Positions 8,618 to 16,355 of a stretch of DNA of 64,000 nucleotides are shown here, piece after piece (position 1 is the first letter of the stretch; each line of letters opens with the position of its first letter). Under the pieces are notes generated by a model, which had not been told where the DNA came from, did no database searches, and saw only the letters and a program-made list of their open reading frames with translations. This DNA is from Glycomyces harbinensis (GTDB lineage: Bacteria > Actinomycetota > Actinomycetes > Mycobacteriales > Micromonosporaceae). The translations under genes were made by a program, and so were the position numbers. Location of the stretch: contig NZ_FNAD01000011.1 of NCBI RefSeq assembly GCF_900101745.1, forward strand, positions 1 through 64,000, written 5' to 3'.

Positions 8618-9571
8618 CTAGCTGAAGTCGTAGGTGGTGCGCTTGCGGAAGAACGAGACCTGCGCCAAGGTGATGAGCGCGATGATCGCGAAGAGGATCA
8701 CGGCGAGCATCGAGGCGTAGCCGGCGTTGCGCTGGGTGAAGGACTCCAGGTAGATCTGGTAGTTCAAGGTCGCGGTGGAGCCGGCGGGGCCGCCCGCGGT
8801 CATGACGTGGATGGTGTCGAAGACCTGGAACGAGCCGATGACGCTGGTGATGAGCACGAACAGCATCGCCGGGCGCAGGAGCGGCAGCGTGATCGTGAAG
8901 AACCGGTGCGCCGGCGAGGCGCCGTCCACATCGGCCGCCTCGTAGAGCTGGGCGGGGATGGCCTGGAGCCCGGCGAGGAAGAACAGCATGGTGTAGCCGG
9001 TGTACTGCCAGACGTTGACCGAGGCGATCACCGGCATGGCCCAGGCCGAGTCGGTCAGCCACGCCGCGCCGTCGACGCCGAACAGGTCGAGGAACCGGTT
9101 GAGCGCGCCGTAGGCCGGGTCGAAGACCCACCGCCAGATGACGCCGAGCGCCACCGGCATGGCCATCCACGGCAGGACGTAGATCACGCGGAACGCGTTA
9201 CGGGCCTTGATCTTCGCGTTGAGCGCCAATGCCAGCGCGAGGGCGAGCACGGTCTGGGCGGGGATGTTGAGCAGGACGTAGTAGAACGTGTTGCCGATCG
9301 ACTTGAGCGCCCGATCGTCGCCGGCGAGGTCGCGGTAGTTCTCCAGGCCGATGAACTCGGGGTCGGACAGCAGGTTCCAGTCGTAGAAGCTCAGGGCGAC
9401 GACGACGATGATCGGCGCGATGAGGAAGACCGCGAATCCGATGATGCTCGGGGCGAGCATCCCGTAGGCCTCGATCGCCGTCTTCGGGTGCCGTGATCGC
9501 TTCGCTCGGGGCGGCGCTCGGCGGGCGCTCGCGGGCTCGGCGTCCGGCTCAGTGTCGGGAAGGGTTCGCAT
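8618..9571 (-). CDS. Sugar ABC transporter permease, MalF type
   Basis: This 317-residue permease has a hydrophilic, Arg/Pro-rich N-terminus of about 35 residues, then six membrane helices starting at MLAPSIIGFAVFLIAPIIVV. The EAA loop reads EAADVDGASPAHRFFTITLP and the family motif FHTIHVMTAGGP-like stretch (VFDTIHVMTAGGP) follows. It is the first gene of the operon, downstream of the -35/-10 and LacI operator at 9614-9643, leaving a short leader. It forms the channel with the MalG-type protein. Confidence 0.92.
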   Translation of the reverse strand: MRTLPDTEPDAEPASARRAPPRAKRSRHPKTAIEAYGMLAPSIIGFAVFLIAPIIVVVALSFYDWNLLSDPEFIGLENYRDLAGDDRALKSIGNTFYYVLLNIPAQTVLALALALALNAKIKARNAFRVIYVLPWMAMPVALGVIWRWVFDPAYGALNRFLDLFGVDGAAWLTDSAWAMPVIASVNVWQYTGYTMLFFLAGLQAIPAQLYEAADVDGASPAHRFFTITLPLLRPAMLFVLITSVIGSFQVFDTIHVMTAGGPAGSTATLNYQIYLESFTQRNAGYASMLAVILFAIIALITLAQVSFFRKRTTYDFS

Positions 9572-9613
9572 GGCACCTGGCTCGTCAACTCGTGGGGTCT
9601 GAGATGCGAGGAA

Positions 9614-9643
9614 ATGTTAGCGCTCACGGTAAATCGAAGTCAA
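9614..9643 (-). promoter_or_regulatory. Promoter of the galactoside operon
   Basis: On the minus strand TTGACT (9643-9638) and TAACAT (9619-9614) are separated by 18 bases, a good sigma-70/HrdB-type promoter. It points into the permease gene starting at 9571. The LacI-type operator at 9616-9627 overlaps the -10, so repressor binding would directly block polymerase. Confidence 0.7.
9616..9627. promoter_or_regulatory. LacI-type operator O1, overlapping the -10
   Basis: GTTAGCGCTCAC differs at one position from the perfect palindrome at 9775-9786. A central CG flanked by inverted half-sites is the usual LacI-family operator form. It covers the -10 of the galactoside operon, whose fourth gene encodes a LacI repressor. 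Confidence 0.7.
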
Positions 9644-9774
9644 GGCCTGTCATAAATATTTCCAGATATCGATCTAACTTGCATGTTCCCACAGTTGAAG
9701 ACGAATCCGGTGCTGGATGATGCTCGACTACCGGCCTCGGCCGCGCCTACTCAGTCGCTCTGTCTCGAAAACCC

Positions 9775-9786
9775 GTTAGCGCTAAC
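9775..9786. promoter_or_regulatory. LacI-type operator O2, perfect palindrome
   Basis: GTTAGCGCTAAC is a perfect 12-bp palindrome about 150 bases upstream of the operator at the promoter. It is probably a second binding site allowing looping or cooperative repression by the LacI protein. No promoter is obvious next to it. Confidence 0.65.
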
Positions 9787-9827
9787 AGCATCGGGCCGGA
9801 TTTCTCGCCGGCCTCGAGGGGACGCGA

Positions 9828-9862
9828 CGGGAGCCTGCAGCAATCCCCTGCCAGGGCTCCCG
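9828..9862 (-). terminator. Candidate terminator of the VTC-DUF4956-CotH operon
   Basis: CGGGAGCC (9828-9835) and GGCTCCCG (9855-9862) form a perfect 8-bp stem with a 19-base loop, 10 bases after the CotH stop codon. No T-run is present, which is common in this GC-rich background. Confidence 0.45.
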
Positions 9863-9872
9863 CCGCGCCGGA

Positions 9873-11474
9873 TCATCCCGCAGCGATATCGCCCGCACCG
9901 AGCTCCGAGGCAAGGAACTCGTCGCGCTGCTGAATGATCGTCTTGAGCGACGCCGCGCCTTCGGCCGTATCGGCCGCTCCGTTGAGTTCGGCCGCGGCCG
10001 CCACGGTGTCGACCGCCTCCTCGGCGGCGCCGCCGGCGTAGATCCGCTCGTAGAGGTCCTCATAGGCCTCCGTGTAGACCTGTTGGAAGGCCTCGGAATC
10101 GAGGAACCGCTGTTTGAGCTCACCGGCGCCGGAGGACATGCCGCCCATGCCTTCGGGCATCTCGCCGCCCCCGGGCATCTCCATGCCTTCGGGGATCTCC
10201 ATGCCCTCCGGCATCTCGCCCATGCCGCCACCGCCGCCGCCCATGATCGACGCGCTCTCGTCGGGCGCCAGCTCGGCGTTGGTCAGCGACAGGTCGAGGT
10301 CCCAGGTGATCACCGAGATCAGGCCGGTGCCGTAGTCGTACCAGAGGTAGTAGTTGCTGCCGGGACCCGACATGTCGTCGCCGTTGACGATCAGGTTCTG
10401 CAGCGCGGTGTAGTTCGCGAACGACTCGACGTCGACCCATTCGGCGAGTTCGGCGTCGAAGGTTGCGTCGTCGGCGGAGTCCAGCCACTCCAGGAAGTCG
10501 ATGATCGGCTGCATGTCCGCCGAGCCCTCCATGGTGACCTGCTTGAAGTCGTCCTCGTACTCGCCGGGATCCTGTCCCTGATAGGCGAATTGGCCGCTCG
10601 CCCGTCCCTTGTAGAGCACGCCTTCGCTCTCGCCGTACTCGTCGTCGGCCCAGGTCACGTCCATGACGTCGACGACCCTGCGGGTCACCGCCTCCGAGCC
10701 GTTGACAGCGACCGTGGAGTAGGTCCAGTCGTAGCTCGGCTCGCCGCTCGCCTCGACCAGCTCGAGTGCGACGGCCTCGGTCAGGGTCGAACCGCTGATG
10801 CCGGCGTCGACGCGCAGGGTGATCTGCTGATTGCCCTGGTAGACCTGGCCGTCGACGTACTTCGAGAAGTCCACGAGCCACGGCAGGCCCTCCGGGTCCT
10901 CGAAGCTCAGCGAGCTCTCCATGCCGCCGAACCCGCCTTCGGCTCCCTCGCCGCCGCCGGGGCCCCCCATGCCTTCGGGCATTTCCATACCCTCGGGCAT
11001 TTCCATACCCTCGGGCATTTCCATATCCTCGGGCATTTCCATGCCCTCCGGTATCTCCATGCCCTCGGGCATCCCGCCCATGCCGGTGCCTCCCCCTCCG
11101 AGGCTCGACAGGGTCGAGTTGCCCTTGAGACGGATGCCGACGTCGGCGACGGTCACGCCGTCGATGGTGATGTCGGCCTTGATCCATCCCTTCTCGCCGG
11201 ATTCCTGGAACGTCTCGATCATCTTCTGGTAGTCGTCCTCGTTGTACTCGAGGCTGATCTCGTGCGCCACCGAGGTGTCGAACAGGTCCTCCGTGCCCTC
11301 GATGTCGTTGGTGATCACGAAGCCCTCGTTGGCGTCGGAGGTCACCACGGCACTGACGCGGATCGTGCCGACGGCCAGCACCAGGACCGCGACCAGGCCG
11401 ACCGACCCGGCGATGAGCTTCCAGTAGTGCCGGACGCTCACCGGGATCCGGTGCCGCAATGCCTTGGCGCGCAT
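9873..11474 (-). CDS. CotH-family protein kinase-like membrane protein with MPEG-type repeats
   Basis: The 533-residue protein has one N-terminal membrane helix (about residues 17-39) and an outside domain of the CotH family, an atypical secreted protein-kinase fold. The family motifs RLKGNSTLS (about 113-121) and TWDLDLS (about 390-396) are present, as is LIVNGDDMSGPGSNYYLW. Two low-complexity blocks of a six-residue unit (MEMPEG and variants) interrupt it at about 131-170 and 416-445. The first is an insert after the GNS motif, close to the active site. Its stop lies 10 bases before a hairpin. It follows DUF4956 by 2 bases and shares its operon with the VTC polyphosphate polymerase. The phosphoacceptor is unknown. 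Confidence 0.88.
   Translation of the reverse strand: MRAKALRHRIPVSVRHYWKLIAGSVGLVAVLVLAVGTIRVSAVVTSDANEGFVITNDIEGTEDLFDTSVAHEISLEYNEDDYQKMIETFQESGEKGWIKADITIDGVTVADVGIRLKGNSTLSSLGGGGTGMGGMPEGMEIPEGMEMPEDMEMPEGMEMPEGMEMPEGMGGPGGGEGAEGGFGGMESSLSFEDPEGLPWLVDFSKYVDGQVYQGNQQITLRVDAGISGSTLTEAVALELVEASGEPSYDWTYSTVAVNGSEAVTRRVVDVMDVTWADDEYGESEGVLYKGRASGQFAYQGQDPGEYEDDFKQVTMEGSADMQPIIDFLEWLDSADDATFDAELAEWVDVESFANYTALQNLIVNGDDMSGPGSNYYLWYDYGTGLISVITWDLDLSLTNAELAPDESASIMGGGGGGMGEMPEGMEIPEGMEMPGGGEMPEGMGGMSSGAGELKQRFLDSEAFQQVYTEAYEDLYERIYAGGAAEEAVDTVAAAAELNGAADTAEGAASLKTIIQQRDEFLASELGAGDIAAG
10967..11074 (-). repeat. 18-bp tandem repeat encoding MEMPEG units in the CotH gene
   Basis: Six head-to-tail 18-bp units (plus-strand form CCATACCCTCGGGCATTT with a few substitutions) lie within the CotH coding region, keeping frame. 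Units 2 and 3 are identical, suggesting recent slippage or unequal exchange. A second, more degenerate block of the same unit lies at about 10145-10225. Methionine- and glutamate-rich repeats outside the membrane could bind metal. Confidence 0.85.
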
Positions 11475-11476
11475 GG

Positions 11477-12160
11477 CTAGAGGTCCGTCTGGTCGTAGCC
11501 GGTCAGCACCGTCACCTGCTGGCCCTGCGTCACGTCGCGCAGGTCGTCGAGCAGGTCGGACGGCTTCTTCCCGGACTTGAGCTTGACGGTGTAGGTCATC
11601 TCCGTCAGTGCTCCGCCCCTGATCGTCTCGATGCTCACCTGTTCGTACTCGTCGGTGTGGCGGATCAGGACGTCGTCGACCTCGCCGGTCAGGTCCTCGT
11701 GCGCCGGCACCTGCACCTTGACGACCTGGCGCTGCACGCTGTGCGCGAACCAGTTGAAGCGGCTCATGATGAGCAGCACCAGGCAGATCACCGCGGTCGC
11801 GATGATCGCCAGGAGGTAGAACCTGGTACCGCAGGCCATGCCCACGCCCATCACCAGGAAGATGTACCCGACATCGCGGGTCTCCTTGAGCGCGTTGCGG
11901 AACCGGATGATCGACAACGCGCCGACCAGGGCGAAGGCCCGGGCGACGTTCGAACCGACGATCAGCATGATCATCGCGATGATCATGCCCATGATGATCA
12001 GGGTCTGCACATAGGACTGGCTGTAGGAGACGTTGCGGTGAGTCCGGCGGTACACCAGTGAGATGACGCAGCTGAGCACGAACGAGAGGGTCAGCGAGAT
12101 CGCGATGTCGGCGACGCTGAACTCCCCCGAGAGGTCGGTGAAGTCGGTCAGGAAATCCAT
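11477..12160 (-). CDS. DUF4956 membrane protein
   Basis: The 227-residue protein has four predicted membrane helices in the first 140 residues (ISLTLSFVLSCVISLVY; TLIIMGMIIAMIMLIVG; DVGYIFLVMGVGMACG; LLAIIATAVICLVLLIM). The conserved DUF4956 core ARAFALVGALSIIRFRNAL lies between helices 2 and 3. The C-terminal about 80 residues are a soluble alpha/beta domain resembling an ACT or ferredoxin-like fold. DUF4956 genes commonly sit between VTC-type and CotH genes, exactly as here (43 and 2 bases). Its role is unknown; a membrane partner for polyphosphate synthesis or export is a reasonable guess. Confidence 0.88.
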   Translation of the reverse strand: MDFLTDFTDLSGEFSVADIAISLTLSFVLSCVISLVYRRTHRNVSYSQSYVQTLIIMGMIIAMIMLIVGSNVARAFALVGALSIIRFRNALKETRDVGYIFLVMGVGMACGTRFYLLAIIATAVICLVLLIMSRFNWFAHSVQRQVVKVQVPAHEDLTGEVDDVLIRHTDEYEQVSIETIRGGALTEMTYTVKLKSGKKPSDLLDDLRDVTQGQQVTVLTGYDQTDL

Positions 12161-12203
12161 GTGGACGACTGCTTTCGGCAGGTAGAGGGCGATGCCCGAT
12201 CGG

Positions 12204-13055
12204 TTACTGGACGGAGGAGGACGCCGCGGCGCCCTCCGGCTTTGCGTGGACGGCGAAGTCGTCCTCGACGGGGACGTGGAACACCGAGCGGGGTGCCTGC
12301 CCGTGCGCCTCGATGCTCTGGCAGTACTTGGAGACGCGCACGACCGACATGCCCAGCCGGGCCGACAGGTCGGTGATCCAGTACGGGACCCGCTCGTTGG
12401 CCTTGACCTCCACGATCGCCTTGTGCGGCGGGATGATCAGGCGGTTCTCGACCTCGGCGCCGAGATGGAAGTCCCGGTCGCGCCCCCGCACCCGGTGGTC
12501 GATGGTCACGCGCAGGCCCAGGTCGGCGTCGTAGCCCAGGTAGGCCTCGCGGTTGTAAGCGGTGATCGCGATCGGACGCAGCCCGTGCCCCTCGACCAGG
12601 CCCAGGACCTCTTCGAGGAACGGGTGCTGCTCCGGCAGGTGGTCGATGAGGACGCGCTCGTCGCACAGCCGGCGGGCCTGGAGGTACGGCACCCGCACCC
12701 GCCGCTTCTGCGTGACCCGGTTGACCCGCTGCTTGATCTCGATGTAGACCGGGGACTCGTCGTGGAGCTCGTGCCGCGGGCCGTAGTTGCGGATGCGGAG
12801 TTTGCGGCGAAAGTGCAGGCCCTCGATCTTCTCCCAGTAGTACCGCAGCGACTTCGAGTCGTAGTAGAGGCTGCTGACCGGGTAGCCGCCGCCGACGGTG
12901 AACGGGTCCGCCTCCATCCGGGCGGCCAGCTCCTCGCGCAGTTGCGGGACCTGGTCGTACGCCAGCAGGTATTTGATCTCGAACCGGTTGAACGAATGCA
13001 GGGCACTGGCGGTTCGGCGCAGGTGCCCCGCATCGGCTCCGCTGGGTCGGCTCAT
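12204..13055 (-). CDS. VTC-domain polyphosphate polymerase
   Basis: This 283-residue soluble protein is a VTC-type triphosphate-tunnel enzyme, the family of the yeast vacuolar polyphosphate polymerase Vtc4. The tunnel-lining basic and acidic strands are visible in order: FNRFEIKYLL, SSLYYDSKSLRYY, RRKLRIRNYG, VYIEIKQRVN, KRRVRVPY, VTIDHRVRG, AIVEVKANERVPYW and VVRVSKYC. It should make polyphosphate from ATP on the cytoplasmic side. It is the first gene of the VTC-DUF4956-CotH operon. The PHO-box repeat at 13108-13125, about 50 bases upstream of its start, suggests induction by phosphate starvation through PhoP. Confidence 0.9.
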   Translation of the reverse strand: MSRPSGADAGHLRRTASALHSFNRFEIKYLLAYDQVPQLREELAARMEADPFTVGGGYPVSSLYYDSKSLRYYWEKIEGLHFRRKLRIRNYGPRHELHDESPVYIEIKQRVNRVTQKRRVRVPYLQARRLCDERVLIDHLPEQHPFLEEVLGLVEGHGLRPIAITAYNREAYLGYDADLGLRVTIDHRVRGRDRDFHLGAEVENRLIIPPHKAIVEVKANERVPYWITDLSARLGMSVVRVSKYCQSIEAHGQAPRSVFHVPVEDDFAVHAKPEGAAASSSVQ

Positions 13056-13107
13056 CGACGCTCCTTCATGCTTGGGAACGTTGACGAGTCAACCCGCGGA
13101 ACATAAT

Positions 13108-13125
13108 GGTGAACTCAGGGTGAAC
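13108..13125 (-). promoter_or_regulatory. PHO box (PhoP-binding direct repeat) upstream of the polyphosphate operon
   Basis: On the minus strand the sequence reads GTTCACC-CTGA-GTTCACC: two identical 7-base units spaced exactly 11 bases start to start. That is the actinobacterial PHO-box layout recognised by PhoP. It lies 53-70 bases upstream of the VTC start codon. A weaker third unit (GTTCCG) follows in the same phase towards the gene. Confidence 0.75.
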
Positions 13126-13147
13126 TCAAAGTTGCCTCAGGACTCCC

Positions 13148-13996
13148 CTATTTGACCGCGCCGGCGGTGAGTCCGGAGATCACCTGCCGCTGCAGGATCA
13201 GAAAGATGACAATGGGAACCAGCATCACGATCGTCGCCCCGGTGACGGCGGCGGTGACGTTGAACCCGAACTGCGACTTGAATCCGGCCAGCGCCAGTTG
13301 GACGTTCTGGTTCTCCTGCGATATGAGCAGGAGGTTGGCGAAGAAGAACTCGTTCCAGATGTTCACGAACGCCACCACGGCCACGGTCGCGAGCGCGGGC
13401 CGCGCCAGCGGCAGCACCACGCGGAACAGCGTCGTGAAGTATCCGGCGCCGTCGATCATCGCCGCCTCCTCGAGCTCGGGCGGCGTGGAGACGAGGAACG
13501 CCCGCAGCACGACGAAGGTGAACGGGAACTGGAGCGCCGAGTAGAAGATCACCATGCCGAGCCGGGAGTCGAACATCCCCAGTTCGCGCACCACGAAGAA
13601 CACCGGTGTCGCCAGGCCGACCAGGGGCAGCGCCAAAGCCAGGGAGAACAGCGCCACGAGAGCGTTGCGTCCGAGGAACGTGTAGCGCGCCAGCGGGTAG
13701 GCGGCCAGGAACGCGGCCGTCAACGCGCCCAGGGAGCCGGGTCCCGCGTACAGCAGCGTGTTCAGCAGGTACTCGTGGAGGCGGATCTGCGTGAACACGT
13801 CGATGAATCCCTGCACCGTGAACGGTGCGGGCCAGACGCCCTCGCCGCTGAAGATCTGGGTGCCGGTCTTGAAGCTCGAGAGCATCACCCATGCCGTCGG
13901 CGCGAGCGCGAGCAGTGCCACTGCGCCCAGGAATCCGTAGATGAGCAGGTGCGCCCAGGCGGGCCTGGTGGTCTTGACCTCCGTTGCGGTGTTCAC
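13148..13996 (-). CDS. Sugar ABC transporter permease, MalG type (second system)
   Basis: The 282-residue permease has six predicted helices and the EAA loop EAAMIDGAGYFTTLFRVVLP. The start is GTG 13996, whose GTGA overlaps the TGA of the MalF-type gene, indicating translational coupling; the frame is open much further upstream but that sequence is not protein-like. It is the last gene of the second sugar operon. No ATPase gene accompanies it. Confidence 0.92.
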   Translation of the reverse strand: MNTATEVKTTRPAWAHLLIYGFLGAVALLALAPTAWVMLSSFKTGTQIFSGEGVWPAPFTVQGFIDVFTQIRLHEYLLNTLLYAGPGSLGALTAAFLAAYPLARYTFLGRNALVALFSLALALPLVGLATPVFFVVRELGMFDSRLGMVIFYSALQFPFTFVVLRAFLVSTPPELEEAAMIDGAGYFTTLFRVVLPLARPALATVAVVAFVNIWNEFFFANLLLISQENQNVQLALAGFKSQFGFNVTAAVTGATIVMLVPIVIFLILQRQVISGLTAGAVK

Positions 13997-14964
13997 AGCG
14001 TGCGCTCCCCGATCCGAAACACTCGTCGTACGGTCACGATCAACACCAGTCCGATGAGGATGATGACCGATCCGACCGCGTTGGCGTAGCCCCATTCGCC
14101 CCCCAGGTAGGCGCGGTAGGCGTACAGCGCCAGGGTCGCGGTCGCGTCGTCCGGCCCTCCGGCGGTCAGGATGAACACCAGGTCGAACATGCCGATGTCC
14201 ACCAATAGGCGGATCAGGATCGCGGTCCCGATCACGTTGCGCAGCAAGGGCAGGGTGATCCGCGTGAGCTGCTGCCGGGTCGAGGCGCCGTCGACGGAGG
14301 CGGCCTCGTAGAGCTCGTTCGGGATCGACGCGATCTCGGCCATCACCAGCACGACGACGAATCCGATGATGAACACGAAGGTGCCCGTCACCGCCCATCG
14401 CGCCGTGGCGGTGTCGAAGAGCCAGTCCCTGTCGCCGGGCATGCCCAGTGCGCCGAGGACGTTGTTCAGCAGGCCCGACCTCGGGTTGTAGAACATGGAG
14501 AAGATGACGGCGTAGGCCGCGCCCGAGATCACGAACGGCACGAAGATGATCGTCCGCAGCGCCTTCCAGCCGCGGGGCCGCAGTGCGAGCACCATGCCGA
14601 CGGCCACGCCGAGCGGGACCTGGATGAGCACCGACGCCGCGGCGTAGAACAGCGTGTTGCCCAAGGCCTTGAAGAACACCGGGTCCTCGAGCATCCGCCG
14701 GTAGTTGTCGAGTCCGGCCCAGGCGAAGTCCAGGCCGCCCCAGCGGGCGAACGCGGTCGCCACCAGTACGAGGAACGGCACCAGGAAGAACGTGCCGAAC
14801 AGGACGAGTCCCGGCAGGAGCGAGAGGGCGACCGCTTTGCGCGCGCCGCGGGGGATGGTCGTCCCGCGGACGCGCCTGGGGGTCCTCTTCGTTCGTCCGG
14901 CCATGGCGTGGGCGGTCCGTCCGGGACTGCGGCTCGGCGGCCGGAGCGTGGTTGCGGCGCTCAT
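13993..14964 (-). CDS. Sugar ABC transporter permease, MalF type (second system)
   Basis: This 323-residue protein has a basic N-terminal tail of about 45 residues, six membrane helices and the EAA loop EAASVDGASTRQQLTRITLP. The family motif DLVFILTAGGP is near the C-terminus. It starts 6 bases after the binding-protein gene and overlaps the MalG gene by 4 bases. Confidence 0.92.
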   Translation of the reverse strand: MSAATTLRPPSRSPGRTAHAMAGRTKRTPRRVRGTTIPRGARKAVALSLLPGLVLFGTFFLVPFLVLVATAFARWGGLDFAWAGLDNYRRMLEDPVFFKALGNTLFYAAASVLIQVPLGVAVGMVLALRPRGWKALRTIIFVPFVISGAAYAVIFSMFYNPRSGLLNNVLGALGMPGDRDWLFDTATARWAVTGTFVFIIGFVVVLVMAEIASIPNELYEAASVDGASTRQQLTRITLPLLRNVIGTAILIRLLVDIGMFDLVFILTAGGPDDATATLALYAYRAYLGGEWGYANAVGSVIILIGLVLIVTVRRVFRIGERTL

Positions 14965-14970
14965 GGCGGC

Positions 14971-16302
14971 CTACATCCCGCTCGAGGCGGCGTCGTCGGT
15001 CAGGCGCTGCAGGAACTCGTCGGTGTCCATCTCGCCCTGCACGTAGGCGGGCCAGAGGTTCTTCCATGCGGTGCTGAATCCCGCCGGGCCGTGCACGCGC
15101 GCATGCGGGTAGCGATAGGTCAGATCGGCGGCCTCGGTGACGAGGCCGGTCGCCAGCGGTTCCAGGTCAGCCGCTTCGGTCGCCGCGGGGTCGACCCGCA
15201 CCGGCGGGTTGGCGCCGGTCGCCGCCGCCTGGGTGAGCACTTCCTCTTCGGAGGACATGAACTTGACGAACGCGTCGACCGCCTCGAGCCCTCGCTCGTC
15301 GGTCGTGCCGGAGACCCATCCGGCGCCGGACACGATGACGGTGCCCCGGTCGCCTTCCGTCCATCCGGGCGCGGGCGCGTAGCCCGTGTGCTCGTACAGG
15401 TCGGGTGCGGCGGCGTCGGTCGTGAGGTTGGTGCTGACGAACCACGGCCCGTTGGCCACCATCGCGGCCTCTTCGGTCAGGTAGGGGGCGAAGGCGTTCT
15501 GGGGGTCGCCGGAGAACGCGTCGGCGTTCACGTAGCTCTGCTCGTGCCAGTCGCGCAGGCGCTCGGTCGCCCGGGTCACGACCGGGTCCTCGCCCCAGTC
15601 GTCCATTGTGGCGATCCCTTCGCCCAGGAATTCGGGTCCGCCCGGCTGGGTCCCGATCAGGTTGACCCACATGAGCATCGTCGTCCAGTCCCCGTCCATG
15701 GCGATGGCGATCCCGCCCTGGCGCTTGAGTGCCTCGGCCAGGTCCTCGAACTCGTCCCATGTGGACGGAAATTCGTCGTAGCCGGCGACTTCCAGCATCG
15801 CGGTGTTGTAGTAGATCCCGATCGCGTCGCGCTGCTGCGGTATCGCCCAGATCTGGCCGTCCGGGCCCGTCAGCGCGTCGAACGCCTGGTCGTGGAAGGT
15901 GGCCGCCCACTCCTCGTCGTCTTCGAGGGCCGGCGCGAAGTCGTGGAGCCTGCCCGTCTCCTGCATCGCGGTGATCTCGGCGGAGTTGAGCTGGAACACG
16001 TCGGGCAGGTCGCCGGCCAGGGCGAGCCGCTGGTAGTACTGCAGGCGGTCGTCACTGGACCCCGCATTCGGGTTCTCGATGGTCTCGACCTGGTACCGGC
16101 CCTCGAACGCCTCGTTGAACCGCTGCGCGGCTTCGTAGTTGTACTGCAGGAACGGGTCGGTGGGGCTCTCCTGGCAGGTCGCGCAGGTGATCACCACTTC
16201 GCCCGATGCCGAGGTGTACGGGTCGGAACCGCATCCGGTGACCGCCGCCAGCAGTGCGGCCGCCGAAGCCGTCGCCGCGATCATCGTTCCGGGTTTGCTC
16301 AT
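14971..16302 (-). CDS. Sugar ABC transporter substrate-binding lipoprotein (second system)
   Basis: The 443-residue protein has a lipoprotein signal (lipobox ALLAAVTGCGS). The family-1 solute-binding features are present: LPDVFQLNSAEI, IWAIPQQRDAIGIYYNTAML, TWDEFEDLAEALKRQGG, MVANGPWFVS and VKFMSSEEEV. An unusual pair CATC follows the lipobox region at about residue 41 and may form a small disulfide. ATG 16302 has AAGGGAG upstream. The ligand is a sugar of unknown kind. Confidence 0.9.
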   Translation of the reverse strand: MSKPGTMIAATASAAALLAAVTGCGSDPYTSASGEVVITCATCQESPTDPFLQYNYEAAQRFNEAFEGRYQVETIENPNAGSSDDRLQYYQRLALAGDLPDVFQLNSAEITAMQETGRLHDFAPALEDDEEWAATFHDQAFDALTGPDGQIWAIPQQRDAIGIYYNTAMLEVAGYDEFPSTWDEFEDLAEALKRQGGIAIAMDGDWTTMLMWVNLIGTQPGGPEFLGEGIATMDDWGEDPVVTRATERLRDWHEQSYVNADAFSGDPQNAFAPYLTEEAAMVANGPWFVSTNLTTDAAAPDLYEHTGYAPAPGWTEGDRGTVIVSGAGWVSGTTDERGLEAVDAFVKFMSSEEEVLTQAAATGANPPVRVDPAATEAADLEPLATGLVTEAADLTYRYPHARVHGPAGFSTAWKNLWPAYVQGEMDTDEFLQRLTDDAASSGM

Positions 16303-16355
16303 GACGCCATCTCCCTTGATGGTTCTTCCTGTGAATGAACGGTCGTTGGTTCGCC

